Below are positions 53,519-62,543 of a DNA stretch of 64,000 nucleotides, one piece after another. The translations under genes were made by a program, and so were the position numbers. The stretch is from Chryseobacterium candidae. Its GTDB lineage: Bacteria > Bacteroidota > Bacteroidia > Flavobacteriales > Weeksellaceae. The notes beneath the pieces were generated by a model, which was not told the DNA's origin, searched no databases, and saw nothing but the letters and a program-made list of their open reading frames with translations. Position 1 is the first letter of the stretch. Every line of letters begins with the position of its first letter. The DNA lies in the NCBI RefSeq assembly GCF_004916905.1, contig NZ_SDLV01000006.1, forward strand, positions 113,819 through 177,818, written 5' to 3'.

Positions 53519-54433
53519 ATGATTTGGCAAGGCAGATTAGACGGAGAAGAACTTCTCTATCACAGATTATTTCAAAGGGTAAAAGAAGAACACAATTACG
53601 ATAATATTTCTACAGGAGATTTTGCACTACATGGTTTTGCTGTAGATGAAGGAGTAAGGAGAAACAAAGGCCGTCAGGGCGCGAAAGATGCTCCGGATGT
53701 GATCAGGAAAAATATGTCTAATTTTCCGGTAATTCTTCCTGACTTTTCAATGCTTGACTTTGGGAATGTTACCTGTGAAGACGGTAATCTGGAAAATACT
53801 CAGAATAATCTTGCCAAAAATGTCTCAAAAGTACTTTTAAAAGGAGGGAAATCTCTTGTTTTGGGTGGAGGTCATGAAGTGACTTATGCTCATTATCTGG
53901 GCGTAAAAACAGCTTTTCCGGAACAAAAAATAGGGATCATCAATATCGATGCCCATTTCGATAACAGACAGCCGGAAAAAGGAGTAGGACCAAGTTCCGG
54001 AACTGGTTTCTGGCAGATTGCTCAGGAAGGTCCTATCCATTCTTTGCATATTGGAATCCAGAGAAACTCCAATACATTGAAGCTTTTTGATACAGCCCAT
54101 CAGTACGGAATGAAATATATTCTGGCAGATGAACTGTTTTTTGAAAATCTTAGCTCCATCTATCAACGTATTGATGAACTGCTGAACAGTGTAGATTATG
54201 CCTATCTTACCATTTGCATGGACGTCTTTAATGCATCCGTTGCTCCGGGAGTTTCTGCTGCGGCTTATAATGGTATCTTTGCAGATACAGCTTTTATGCA
54301 TTTTTACAGACATATCTTAAAAAATAAAAAATTGGTAGCGCTGGATGTGGCAGAAGTAAACCCTTCTTTCGATATCCAGGACAGAACCGCAAGACTGGCA
54401 GCATGTCTTGTAAATGAATGGCTAATGATGTAA
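53519..54433 (+). CDS. hutG: Formimidoylglutamase
   Basis: Arginase-fold manganese enzyme of 304 residues that splits N-formimidoyl-glutamate into glutamate and formamide, the last step of the pathway. Metal-binding motifs are LGGGHEVTYAHY, INIDAHFDNR and TICMDVFNASVAPGVSA, the last in the HutG form (CMDVF) and not the arginase form. The gene follows hutI and the small membrane protein. hutH and hutU are not in the window. Confidence 0.92.
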   Translation: MIWQGRLDGEELLYHRLFQRVKEEHNYDNISTGDFALHGFAVDEGVRRNKGRQGAKDAPDVIRKNMSNFPVILPDFSMLDFGNVTCEDGNLENTQNNLAKNVSKVLLKGGKSLVLGGGHEVTYAHYLGVKTAFPEQKIGIINIDAHFDNRQPEKGVGPSSGTGFWQIAQEGPIHSLHIGIQRNSNTLKLFDTAHQYGMKYILADELFFENLSSIYQRIDELLNSVDYAYLTICMDVFNASVAPGVSAAAYNGIFADTAFMHFYRHILKNKKLVALDVAEVNPSFDIQDRTARLAACLVNEWLMM

Positions 54434-54571
54434 GATAAAGTTATATTCTTCCGATAGAGAAAATCATTATTTTATTGACCCTTAAGGAATGAAATTTGCT
54501 GATTTCACCGTGCTTTTAAAATAAAAGCGCTCATAAATTCATTAGCTGAATTTAAAACAGAAATTTATATT

Positions 54572-55864
54572 ATGGAACAATTAATTGAAAGCAAGCTTAT
54601 TAAAGCAGATAAAGCGTTTTCAGTGTGGAGAAAAGTGCCGTTTGAGGAAAGGCAGAAGTTAATTGCAAAAGCAGCGGGAATTTTAAAAAATAATTCGGAG
54701 AAATTTGGAAAAATAATTACAACAGAAATGAATAAACCCATTTCAGAATCTATTGCTGAAGTGGAAAAGTGTGCTTTAATGATGAATTATTATGCAGACG
54801 CTGAGAATACTTTACAACCTGAAAAAGTAGAATCAGAATTTGCTTACTCTGAAGTTCACTATGCTCCAAAAGGGGTAATTTTAGGGGTGATGCCATGGAA
54901 CTTTCCTTTCTGGCAGGTACTGAGATTTGCTACTCCTGCAATTTTGGCTGGAAATACAATAGTTTTGAAACATGCTTCAATTTGTTTTGGTAGTGGAAAT
55001 GCCATTGAAGAAGTTCTTTTGGAAGCAGGTTTTCCGGAAGGTATTTTTCAGAATCTTGAAGTAGGACATAAAGTAGTAAAAGAAATTCTTGAACATGACA
55101 CTGTAAAAGGAGTAAGCTTAACAGGCAGCGGAAAAGCAGGAGGAGAAGTAGCTTCAATAGCAGGCTTAAATATCAAAAAATCTTTACTTGAATTAGGCGG
55201 AAGTGATGCTTTTATCATTTTTGATGATGCAGATCTTGAAGAAGCCGCTAAAGCCGGTGTAAAATCAAGACTTCAAAATTGCGGACAAACCTGTACTGCA
55301 GCAAAAAGATTTATCATTGATGAAAAGATCGGGGATACATTTTTACCAATCTTCATTGAAGAATACAAAAAATATGAGATTGGAGATCCTTTAGATAAAG
55401 AAACCAAACTGGCAGGAATGGCAAGACCCGATCTTGCCGATGAACTTGAAGCTCAGTTTAACAGAGCATTGGAAAATGGTGCAGAAATTATTATTCCTTT
55501 GGAAAGAGTTTCTGAAAATGAATTTAATCCTGGTTTAATCAGAGTTCAGGAAGGTAATCCTATTTTAAAAGAAGAGCTTTTCGGACCTCTGGGTATGGTT
55601 ATGATTGCAAAAACTGATGAGGAAGCTTTACAGATGGCGAATGATATTCCTTTCGGTCTTTCCAATTCTGTATGGACTAAAAATAAAGAACGCCAGTTAT
55701 TCTTCATTGAAAACCTTGAATCCGGAACAGTCAATATCAACCGTATGACAAGCTCTGATCCACGTTTTCCGTTTGGAGGATCAAAAGCTTCCGGATATGG
55801 AACAGAACTATCTTTATTGGCTTTAAAAGAATTTGTGACCGCTAAGACGATTGTAGGTAACTAA
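54572..55864 (+). CDS. NAD(P)-dependent aldehyde dehydrogenase, succinate-semialdehyde type
   Basis: 430 residues, slightly short for the family because the usual N-terminal leader of about 20 residues is missing; upstream frame sequence does not restore it. Core motifs are present: GVMPWNFPFWQ, the cofactor-binding VSLTGSGKAGGEVA, LELGGSDAFIIFDDADL with the general-base Glu, and the catalytic Cys in NCGQTCTAAKRF. It ends with KASGYGTELSLLALKEFV, typical of the SSADH branch. It follows hutG by 138 bp and probably has its own expression. Confidence 0.88.
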   Translation: MEQLIESKLIKADKAFSVWRKVPFEERQKLIAKAAGILKNNSEKFGKIITTEMNKPISESIAEVEKCALMMNYYADAENTLQPEKVESEFAYSEVHYAPKGVILGVMPWNFPFWQVLRFATPAILAGNTIVLKHASICFGSGNAIEEVLLEAGFPEGIFQNLEVGHKVVKEILEHDTVKGVSLTGSGKAGGEVASIAGLNIKKSLLELGGSDAFIIFDDADLEEAAKAGVKSRLQNCGQTCTAAKRFIIDEKIGDTFLPIFIEEYKKYEIGDPLDKETKLAGMARPDLADELEAQFNRALENGAEIIIPLERVSENEFNPGLIRVQEGNPILKEELFGPLGMVMIAKTDEEALQMANDIPFGLSNSVWTKNKERQLFFIENLESGTVNINRMTSSDPRFPFGGSKASGYGTELSLLALKEFVTAKTIVGN

Positions 55865-55908
55865 ATTAGGTATAATGTCATTGTTGGGAATCGAGTCTCA
55901 GGTTTTTT

Positions 55909-55942
55909 TCACTTCACTCCGTTTCGTTCAGAATGACAAACT
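55909..55942. repeat. Partial copy of the dispersed palindromic repeat
   Basis: CACTTCACTCC followed by GTTTCGTTCAGAATGACA matches the reverse complement of the left part of the element at 20990-21122. The outer ends of the element are missing here. Confidence 0.6.
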
Positions 55943-55980
55943 GCCGTTTATCAGTTAACAGTCTACTTTACACTATAAAT

Positions 55981-56017
55981 AAAAAACTCCCGGAAATTTA
56001 TTTCCGGGAGTTTTTTT
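55981..56017. terminator. Bidirectional terminator between the ALDH gene and pyk
   Basis: About 15-bp stem AAAACTCCCGGAAAT / ATTTCCGGGAGTTTT with T runs on both strands. It serves the converging genes. Confidence 0.92.
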
Positions 56018-56049
56018 ATGCTTTTACAAAAAGTAATTTTGCTTATTGC

Positions 56050-57495
56050 TTATACTGTTGTCAGTCTCAATGTATTTGTTTTTCCCCCTTCATAGGATGG
56101 AGTAGCATTGATGTTGATTACGAAATCTCCGGTTTCGATATAACCATAGTTGTGTGTTAACATATTTACCTGGATAATCGTTTCATCAGTAGATTTTTTC
56201 ATGTCATAATAGTATGCGTGAACACCCCAAAGAAGGTTCAGCATCGTGATAACTCTTCTGTTACCGCTGTATACGATAATATGAGAGTTAGGTCTGTGTG
56301 CTGCAAGCTGGAATGCGGTGTACCCGGAGTGAGTAAGCGTTACGATAGCAGAAACGTTAGTTGTTTTAGCAATTCTTACCGCTGCAAGACAAACCCTGTT
56401 GGTAATGAATCTTTCATCGATACAGTTATAATCTTTCTCGATAGGCTCATTTTTGTGTTGGTAGAAATGAGTAGTTTCAATATTCTTTACAATTTTAGCC
56501 ATGTTTTCCACAACCTGTACCGGATATCTACCTACCGAAGTTTCTCCGGAAAGCATTACAGCATCAGCTCCGTCCAGTACAGAGTTGGCCACGTCATTTA
56601 CTTCCGCTCTTGTTGGTGTTAAACTGTTGATCATCGTTTCCATCATCTGGGTAGCAATGATGACCGGCTTGGAATAGAATCTCGCTTTTTCTACCAGGTT
56701 TTTCTGGATGGCAGGAACTTCCTCCATCGGAACTTCTACTCCAAGATCTCCACGGGCTACCATTAATCCATCACATTCAAGAAGGATTTCATCAATATTT
56801 TTAACGCCTTCAGGCTTTTCAATCTTCGCAATAATCGGAGTTTTGAATTTACCATTTGGATGCGCTTTAATAAGCTCCTTCAAGTCGATAATATCCTGAG
56901 CATGACGAACAAATGATAAGGCAATCCAGTCAACTTCCATGTCAAGCATGAAATTAGCATCCTGAACATCTTTTTCTGTTAATGCAGGAAGAGAAACATT
57001 TGTATTAGGGAGATTAACTCCTTTTTTAGAACTTAGCGGACCTCCCTGAATAGTTTTTGCTTTTACAGTATCTTTTTCATTGGTTTCAATAACCTCCAGC
57101 ATTAGTTTCCCATCATCAATAAGAATTCTTTCCCCTACTTTTACATCTTGTGGAAACTGTTGGTATGTCATGTATACCTTAGTGGAATCTCCCTCCATCT
57201 TTTCATTGGTGAAAGTCAGAATATCACCTGGATTCAGATAAGATCCTTCCTTTACAACTCCCACTCTCAGCTTAGGACCCTGAAGGTCTCCCAGGATTCC
57301 CACAGAATAACCATACTCATTGTTTAGCTCTCTAATTATTTCAATATTTTTTCGAACTAAGTCGTAATCTGCATGGGAAAAATTTATTCTGAAAATATCA
57401 ACACCCGCTTTCATTAAATCTAACATTACCTCCTTCGACGATGAAGCAGGCCCTAGTGTTGCGATAATTTTTGTCTTCTTTAAATACTTATTCAT
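56050..57495 (-). CDS. pyk: Pyruvate kinase
   Basis: Last enzyme of glycolysis, 481 residues, converting phosphoenolpyruvate and ADP to pyruvate and ATP. The start at 57495 (MNKYLKKTKIIATLGPASSS) is set by the family N terminus and overlaps the previous gene by 8 bp. Motifs are FRINFSHADYD, the catalytic Lys region PIIAKIEKPEG, MVARGDLGVEVP and the Mg-binding/active-site QMMETMINSLTPTRAEVNDVAN. It is the last gene of the acpP operon. Confidence 0.96.
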   Translation of the reverse strand: MNKYLKKTKIIATLGPASSSKEVMLDLMKAGVDIFRINFSHADYDLVRKNIEIIRELNNEYGYSVGILGDLQGPKLRVGVVKEGSYLNPGDILTFTNEKMEGDSTKVYMTYQQFPQDVKVGERILIDDGKLMLEVIETNEKDTVKAKTIQGGPLSSKKGVNLPNTNVSLPALTEKDVQDANFMLDMEVDWIALSFVRHAQDIIDLKELIKAHPNGKFKTPIIAKIEKPEGVKNIDEILLECDGLMVARGDLGVEVPMEEVPAIQKNLVEKARFYSKPVIIATQMMETMINSLTPTRAEVNDVANSVLDGADAVMLSGETSVGRYPVQVVENMAKIVKNIETTHFYQHKNEPIEKDYNCIDERFITNRVCLAAVRIAKTTNVSAIVTLTHSGYTAFQLAAHRPNSHIIVYSGNRRVITMLNLLWGVHAYYYDMKKSTDETIIQVNMLTHNYGYIETGDFVININATPSYEGGKTNTLRLTTV

Positions 57496-57961
57496 AATAC
57501 TGGATAATTTGATAAAGTTCCTCATCAGAACTCAGTGTATAATCTTGAATTGGAAAAACAAGATTTTCAGGGAGCAAAATTACGGAAAAATCAGGAAACT
57601 GTTCCGAACTATGCAGAATATATTCCACATCTACCTGATTATTTAATAAAAATTTAATGTTCTCTTCTTCTGTAAAGAGTTCTGTCTGAATTTTTTTTTG
57701 CTTACTTTCAGAAGATTTATTGGAAATGAAGGTAAAACAAGTCTTTGTATACTTGTGATAGCCTTCATATCTTGGAAAAAAATAATCATAATATCCCCCA
57801 TGAAAGACAAGATCTTTCTTTCTTGAAAAACTAAGGTTATTGGTTTGATTTATTTTGTAGAAAAACTCGTGAGCAGGTATATCTTTGGCTAATCTTACCA
57901 ATCCTATGGCAATATCTTCAAATTCTATATCATCAAGATCATAAAGTTTTTGAATTTCCAA
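57488..57961 (-). CDS. IPExxxVDY family protein
   Basis: 157 residues of a Bacteroidota-restricted family commonly found between rnc and pyk. The N-terminal part LAKDIPAHEFFYKINQTNNL carries the family's IPExxxxxxIN-type segment. It is followed by an aromatic stretch HGGYYDYFFPRYEGYHKY, and the late VDVEYIL gives the VDY-type element. No membrane helix or signal peptide. It overlaps rnc by 23 bp and pyk by 8 bp, which points to coupled translation. Function unknown. Confidence 0.85.
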   Translation of the reverse strand: MEIQKLYDLDDIEFEDIAIGLVRLAKDIPAHEFFYKINQTNNLSFSRKKDLVFHGGYYDYFFPRYEGYHKYTKTCFTFISNKSSESKQKKIQTELFTEEENIKFLLNNQVDVEYILHSSEQFPDFSVILLPENLVFPIQDYTLSSDEELYQIIQYYE

Positions 57962-58703
57962 GTATATTTTCTTTTTTATTTAAAATATAAAATGCCCTCT
58001 GTGCTGCTTTTTCCTCTGCTTTCTTCTTGGAAGTCTCTGTTGCATTGGCAATTTTTTCGTCTCCAAGCCATACATGGCATCTGAATACGATAGATTTATT
58101 AGCCTGTATTTCCTCGCAGGTTTCGTACTTTATATTCACCTTCTTTTTCTGGCTCCATTCGAGCAGAAGACCTTTATAGCTCACAATTTTGTTTTCAAGC
58201 TTATTGATCTCGGAAGGGGTCAGTAATTTTTCCAGAATAATCCTTTTACAGGTATCATAATGGAAGTCTAAATAAACAGCACCAATTAAGGCTTCGAACA
58301 AATTTCCAGAGATATTTTCTCCCAAAGCTGATGAGCTGTTTTGCTTTTGCAAAAGGCTGGTAAGCTTGAGATCTTCTCCTAATTTATTGAGGTTTTTCCT
58401 ATTAACAATCTTAGATTTCATTTGTGTCAGATATCCCTCATTGGCCTGAGGATATGTCTGGAACAAATGACAAGAAATAATTGTACCCAAAACAGAGTCT
58501 CCCAAAAATTCAAGTCTTTCGTAATTGCTGTCTTGATTTTTAGAAGAATTTTTCAAAGAAAAAGCTTCGCGGTAAAGAGCTATATTCTGTACCTCTGTAC
58601 CTAATACTTTTCTAAGCTCGGTACTGAGAAAATACTCTCTCTCCGTTAATTGTCTTTTTCTTTTTTTGAGAAGGAATTTAGAAAAGTATTTCTGTAACTC
58701 CAT
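57939..58703 (-). CDS. rnc: Ribonuclease III
   Basis: Double-strand RNA endonuclease of 254 residues that processes rRNA precursors. The catalytic signature NYERLEFLGDSVLG is near residue 60, a second acidic site is in NLFEALIGAVYLD, and a C-terminal double-strand RNA-binding domain (about 165-245) ends in KKKAEEKAAQRAFYIL. The N terminus is extended and basic. The gene sits 10 bp after fabF, the usual fabF-rnc order of bacteria. Confidence 0.95.
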   Translation of the reverse strand: MELQKYFSKFLLKKRKRQLTEREYFLSTELRKVLGTEVQNIALYREAFSLKNSSKNQDSNYERLEFLGDSVLGTIISCHLFQTYPQANEGYLTQMKSKIVNRKNLNKLGEDLKLTSLLQKQNSSSALGENISGNLFEALIGAVYLDFHYDTCKRIILEKLLTPSEINKLENKIVSYKGLLLEWSQKKKVNIKYETCEEIQANKSIVFRCHVWLGDEKIANATETSKKKAEEKAAQRAFYILNKKENILGNSKTL

Positions 58704-58712
58704 TCATTGAAT

Positions 58713-59957
58713 TTAGATTTTCTTAAATAGAACGCAAGCGTTATGCCCGCCAAATCCGAAAGTATTGCTCATGGCTACTTTTACATCTTTCTTAACAGCT
58801 GTATTAAACGTAAAGTTAAGTCGGCTGTCAATATTTTCATCATCAGTAAAATGGTTGATGGTTGGAGGGACTGTACCATGAATAATAGTTCCCAATGCAG
58901 CGATAGCTTCAATAACACCTGCAGCACCTAAAAGATGGCCAGTCATTGATTTTGTGGAATTAATTTGAATGTCATAAGCATGCTCGCCTAATAATTTCGA
59001 AATTGCATTGGATTCTGCGATGTCTCCTAATGGAGTAGATGTACCATGCATGTTGATATGATCTACTTCATCAGCAGTTAAGCCTGCATCTTCCAGACAA
59101 CTTTTCATTACCAGATAAGCGCCAAGACCTTCAGGATGTGGAGCAGTCATGTGATGTGCATCAGCACTCAGACCTCCTCCCAGTAATTCTGCATAAATTG
59201 TAGCACCACGTTTTACGGCGTGCTCATATTCTTCAAGAACAATACATCCTGCACCCTCACCTAGCACAAATCCATCTCTGTCTTTGTCAAAAGGTCTTGA
59301 AGCTGTTTTAGGATCGTCGTTTCTTGTAGAAAGTGCCATCATTGCGTTGAATCCACCGACACCACTTGCTGTAACGGCTGCTTCAGAGCCTCCGCACACA
59401 ATCACGTCTGCTTTTCCTAACTGGATCAGCATTTTGGAATCAATTATAGCATTTGCTGAAGAGGCACATGCAGATACAGTAGTGTAGTTTGGTCCGTGGA
59501 AACCGTATTCAATTGAGATATGTCCTGGAGTGATATCCGCAATCATTTTTGGGATAAAGAAAGGGTTGAATCTCGGAATTTCCGTATTGGCCCATCCTAA
59601 AACTTCAGTTTCAAAAGTCTCTAATCCTCCGATTCCGGAGCCCCAGATTACACCAACTCTGTTTTTATCTACATTGTCTTCAATAATGCCGGAATGCGCT
59701 ACTGCTTCTCTTGCAGCAACAAGTCCCAATTGAGTATTTCTATCCATTTTTTTAGCCTCTTTCTTATCGAAATGCTGTAACGGATCGAAATTTTTTACCT
59801 CGCAAGCGAACTTTGTTTTAAAGTTTGTGGCATCAAAAAGAGTAATCGGAGCGGCACCGCTCTCACCTTTCACAAGATTTTCCCAGTATTCTTTTGCATT
59901 ATTTCCTATTGGTGTTATTGCTCCAAATCCGGTTACAACTACTCTTTTTAATTCCAT
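58713..59957 (-). CDS. fabF: Beta-ketoacyl-ACP synthase II
   Basis: Condensing enzyme of fatty acid elongation, 414 residues. The catalytic triad is visible: Cys in TVSACASSANAI (near 165), His in HGTSTPLGD and His in TKSMTGHLLGAAG. N terminus RVVVTGFGAITPIGN and C terminus NTFGFGGHNACVLF are standard. It lies 34 bp after acpP, whose product carries the acyl chain for this enzyme. Confidence 0.96.
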   Translation of the reverse strand: MELKRVVVTGFGAITPIGNNAKEYWENLVKGESGAAPITLFDATNFKTKFACEVKNFDPLQHFDKKEAKKMDRNTQLGLVAAREAVAHSGIIEDNVDKNRVGVIWGSGIGGLETFETEVLGWANTEIPRFNPFFIPKMIADITPGHISIEYGFHGPNYTTVSACASSANAIIDSKMLIQLGKADVIVCGGSEAAVTASGVGGFNAMMALSTRNDDPKTASRPFDKDRDGFVLGEGAGCIVLEEYEHAVKRGATIYAELLGGGLSADAHHMTAPHPEGLGAYLVMKSCLEDAGLTADEVDHINMHGTSTPLGDIAESNAISKLLGEHAYDIQINSTKSMTGHLLGAAGVIEAIAALGTIIHGTVPPTINHFTDDENIDSRLNFTFNTAVKKDVKVAMSNTFGFGGHNACVLFKKI

Positions 59958-59991
59958 AAACTTTGTTTAATTTCTTTTTTGTTGAAGAATA

Positions 59992-60231
59992 TTATTTATT
60001 TACTACTTCTTCGATGTAAGCGATAGCGTGTCCTACAGTAGTAATTTTTTCAGCTTGGTCATCAGGGATCTGAATGTTAAATTCTTTTTCAAATTCCATG
60101 ATTAACTCAACTGTATCTAGTGAATCAGCTCCTAAATCGTTAGTGAAGCTAGCTTCAGGAGTTACTTCTGTTTCTTCAACGTCAAGCTTATCAGCGATGA
60201 TAGCTTTTACTCTTGATGCAATGTCTGACAT
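59992..60231 (-). CDS. acpP: Acyl carrier protein
   Basis: 79-residue acidic protein that carries growing acyl chains on a 4'-phosphopantetheine arm. The arm attaches to the Ser in [18 protein letters not shown] (Ser36 region). Helices and length are normal. It is the first gene of the operon acpP-fabF-rnc-IPExxxVDY-pyk, with a -7 box at 60263-60270. Confidence 0.97.
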   Translation of the reverse strand: MSDIASRVKAIIADKLDVEETEVTPEASFTNDLGADSLDTVELIMEFEKEFNIQIPDDQAEKITTVGHAIAYIEEVVNK

Positions 60232-60262
60232 AGTAAATTATTTTTTTAATTGTTAGATGGTG

Positions 60263-60270
60263 CAAATATA
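60263..60270 (-). promoter_or_regulatory. -7 box of the acpP operon
   Basis: Minus-strand TATATTTG followed by CA, 31 bp before the acpP ATG. Around the expected -33 position only a partial match exists. Confidence 0.65.
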
Positions 60271-60650
60271 TAAAATTCTTTACGATAAAACATTTTTTTA
60301 GTCTTTTTTGTGGACCGGAAGCTTTCATTTTAAATTGTTTTATTATAGTCTTTTCGTTTTCAGGAGGTTATATTTGCCTTCTATCAAGGAAGATAAAATC
60401 AATAATTGAATGACTAAGGGAGAAATAAAAGATAATCCTTTTGAACTTTATCATTGTTGTTTTGATTGATGAATGGTAAGCAGAAAAATGAGATTGTTTT
60501 ATACTTATAAGTAAGAAGGCGTTTCAAATTTATATTCATAAAAAATTTCAAAAAGCTGTTTTTAATACAGTTATCATATTAATACCATACATATAATATA
60601 TACAACATTCTGTTTTATAGGTGAAATTTGATATAAGATTGTCTTAAAAA
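60271..60650. other. Intergenic DNA without a recognisable gene
   Basis: About 380 bp of AT-rich sequence. One orphan plus-strand TATATTTG (60369-60376) has no reading frame behind it. Nothing else is seen. Confidence 0.5.
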
Positions 60651-60679
60651 TAAAAAACCACTGAGAAATCAGTGGTTTT
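60651..60679 (-). terminator. Terminator of the truncated tRNA-like gene
   Basis: 11-bp stem AAAACCACTGA / TCAGTGGTTTT with a GAAA loop; the A run at 60652-60657 gives the minus-strand T tract. It lies directly downstream of the tRNA-like 3' end and is probably its original terminator. Confidence 0.82.
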
Positions 60680-60703
60680 AGTGGAGTTGGAGGGATTCGA
60701 ACT
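60680..60703 (-). other. tRNA- or tmRNA-like 3' end, candidate attachment site
   Basis: Minus strand AGTTCGAATCCCTC followed by CAACTCCACT: T loop TTCGAAT, 3' T-stem CCCTC, 3' acceptor strand CAACTCC and discriminator A. The matching 5' T-stem (should be GAGGG) reads GATAG, and no D arm, anticodon arm or GGAGTTG 5' strand follows upstream, so the gene is cut here. A 3' tRNA or ssrA end is the classic target of tyrosine integrases, and an integrase gene lies 1.8 kb away. Confidence 0.68.
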
Positions 60704-60939
60704 ATCTGTTTAGACCTCTTTATTTATCAATATTTTCTAGAGTTGAGTTCAAGCTACTCACCGAATTACTCTCTTTGAAAATGTAGGTTTTAGATTCGTT
60801 TTGTTAGCCAAATATAATAACTTCTTTGGTCTTTTAAAGAATATATATAAGTTTTATGGAAAATTAGAAACGGGCTGCATTCAAAATCTTAAGAATTTTT
60901 GCTAGATGTTCAATACTCTATTGTTTAAGAATTTTTGAA

Positions 60940-61065
60940 TGCTCAAGTATTTTTAAATGACTATCCTATAGAAAGAATCAATGCATGGCTAGATAGTTTC
61001 AGAATTATAGTTAACATTTGATACAATGCTAACAAGCTAGATAACTACACATTCAAAAATAAAAG
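60940..61065 (+). pseudogene. Possible C-terminal remnant of an IS5-like transposase
   Basis: The plus frame reads VFLNDYPIERINAWLDSFRI, then VNI, a stop and YNANKLDNYTFKNKR. The IERxNAWLDSFR pattern recalls the end of IS5-group transposases (IERTNAWxDxFR). Stops and the absence of the rest mark it as a relic. Low confidence. Confidence 0.3.
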
Positions 61066-61136
61066 GTAAGTAGCGGTTAAACGATTTTTTTTCTCGTTCT
61101 TAATATTAAAAATAGATCAAGCGTAAAATTTGGTGG

Positions 61137-62420
61137 CTAAGCTAAAAGTTTGGTTAATCTGAAGAGAAAAAATATTCTGTCTTTTACTCCTCTGAACTGC
61201 AATCTGAAGTTTTTTATTTTCACATTGAAAGATTCTGCAGCAGCATTTGTACTTCTTTGGTCAAAGTAGTTCAATATATATTTGTAATAATTCATTATTG
61301 TTTTTCTTAAGGTAGAAAAAGATGTAAAATTGGATTCTTACGCATTCCTGAACCAATCTGCCAGCCTTGTCATTGCTACAGATTTTGAAATATGCTGGGC
61401 ATAAATTTTTCTAAGTCCATCGGTCAATTGATACGCCTTTTCAAGGTCAGGATATTCCCTGAAAAGAATATCACCTCTCTTCCTTTTAGACTCACTCCAT
61501 TTACTGCGACTTTTATAAAGCAGATAATTGCTTCCGGGAATCTCCGTTTTCAAAAACTTCTGTATCCAAAGATTGTCCTTCAAAAGAATTTTTTATTTCA
61601 ATAGCCTCCCAATGGTGTTTGATCCTAAGTTCTTTAAGAGGCTTTATGGCCAGTTTCTGAACATGAAAACGATCTATGACCTGTACTGCATGTGGGAAGA
61701 AACATTTGGAAATACGCTTTATGGAACCTGTCATATCCAAAGTAACCTCTTTTACCCTCAGCCGTAGTTTCCTGCTGATCTTTAAAAGATGTGTGATTAC
61801 AAAATCACTCTAGGTAGCTTTTATGATGGCAACAATACTTCCTTTTAACCCTTTTGCTTGCTTAGAGGTAAGAACGGTATAAAGCTCGTCATTAGATAAA
61901 GCCACTTCGTCTAAGGATAAAGATTCTGAGAGGTTTTAAGGATAAATGATCCAGTCCTGTGCTTGAGGCTTTTGCTTCCAGCTATGATATTTACTGAGTT
62001 TATTCTTGTATTGTATCTGGAAAGTCTAGCCTTTGATACCGAAAAATTCTGCTATAACTTTGATAGAAAGAGCTTTAGTGTCGGCTGATTTTTTTTAAGA
62101 AGCCTGCCAGATCATTTGTTATGCGTGTTCCTTTCGCTACAAGATGCCAGTCTCTCTGAAGGGTTTCGCCGGAGGATTTGTCATTCTATATTCTTTTAAC
62201 ATAGAGTTTTACAATTTTACCCCGTAATGGGTAATTATCTACAATAATTTCAGGTAAAAAAACTTCGATTCCAGAAGTCTTTCTTTGAATTCATGGGGGT
62301 GCTGTTTTTTTATTAAAAAATAAATATGAAGTTCTGCATAATGAGATTCTGCTTTTAGGAAATCAAAGGTCTTCAACTAAAAATTTCGGAAGTGATAATT
62401 TAAGAAGTTCGTGATCGCTT
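61137..62420 (-). pseudogene. Decayed ISAon1-like (ISL3-type) transposase
   Basis: Reading the minus strand across several frames gives one transposase in order: ELLKLSLPKFLVEDL; KKQHPHEFKERLLESK; EIIVDNYPLRGKIVKLYVKR, then a stop; SSGETLQRDWHLVAKGTRIT; a frameshift after FLKK; LSLDEVALSNDELYTVLTSK; VTLDMTGSIKRISKCFFPHA and VQVIDRFHVQKLAIK; a frameshift near 61590; YQLTDGLRKIYAQHISKSVA; a TAA after WFRNA; and STNAAAESFNVKIKNFRLQF, ending at 61137. At least two frameshifts and four in-frame stops make it inactive. The DDE-type core (DEVALS, LDMTGS) and the order fit ISAon1-family elements of Bacteroidota. Confidence 0.8.
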
Positions 62421-62543
62421 AGCAATATGCAAAAATAAGGCTAATTAATATTCCCCCTCCCCAATTTTTGAGACTGATTTTTTAAAATAGACTTATGATA
62501 ATTAACGATAATCGATTTATTTTTTTTAAAAATAACTTTAACT
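62421..62543. other. Right end of the IS relic and spacer before the integrase
   Basis: Short AT-rich piece with a C-rich patch (CCCCCTCCCC near 62453) that may belong to the degenerate right inverted repeat of the IS. No gene. Confidence 0.35.

Noticed and set aside
53837..54313. Minus-strand frame of 158 residues inside hutG
   Set aside because: hutG is a complete recognised enzyme on the other strand; the antisense product has no recognisable domain.
60680..60780. Complete tRNA or tmRNA gene at this place
   Set aside because: Only the 3' end is present; no D arm, anticodon arm or matching 5' acceptor strand can be found upstream on the minus strand.
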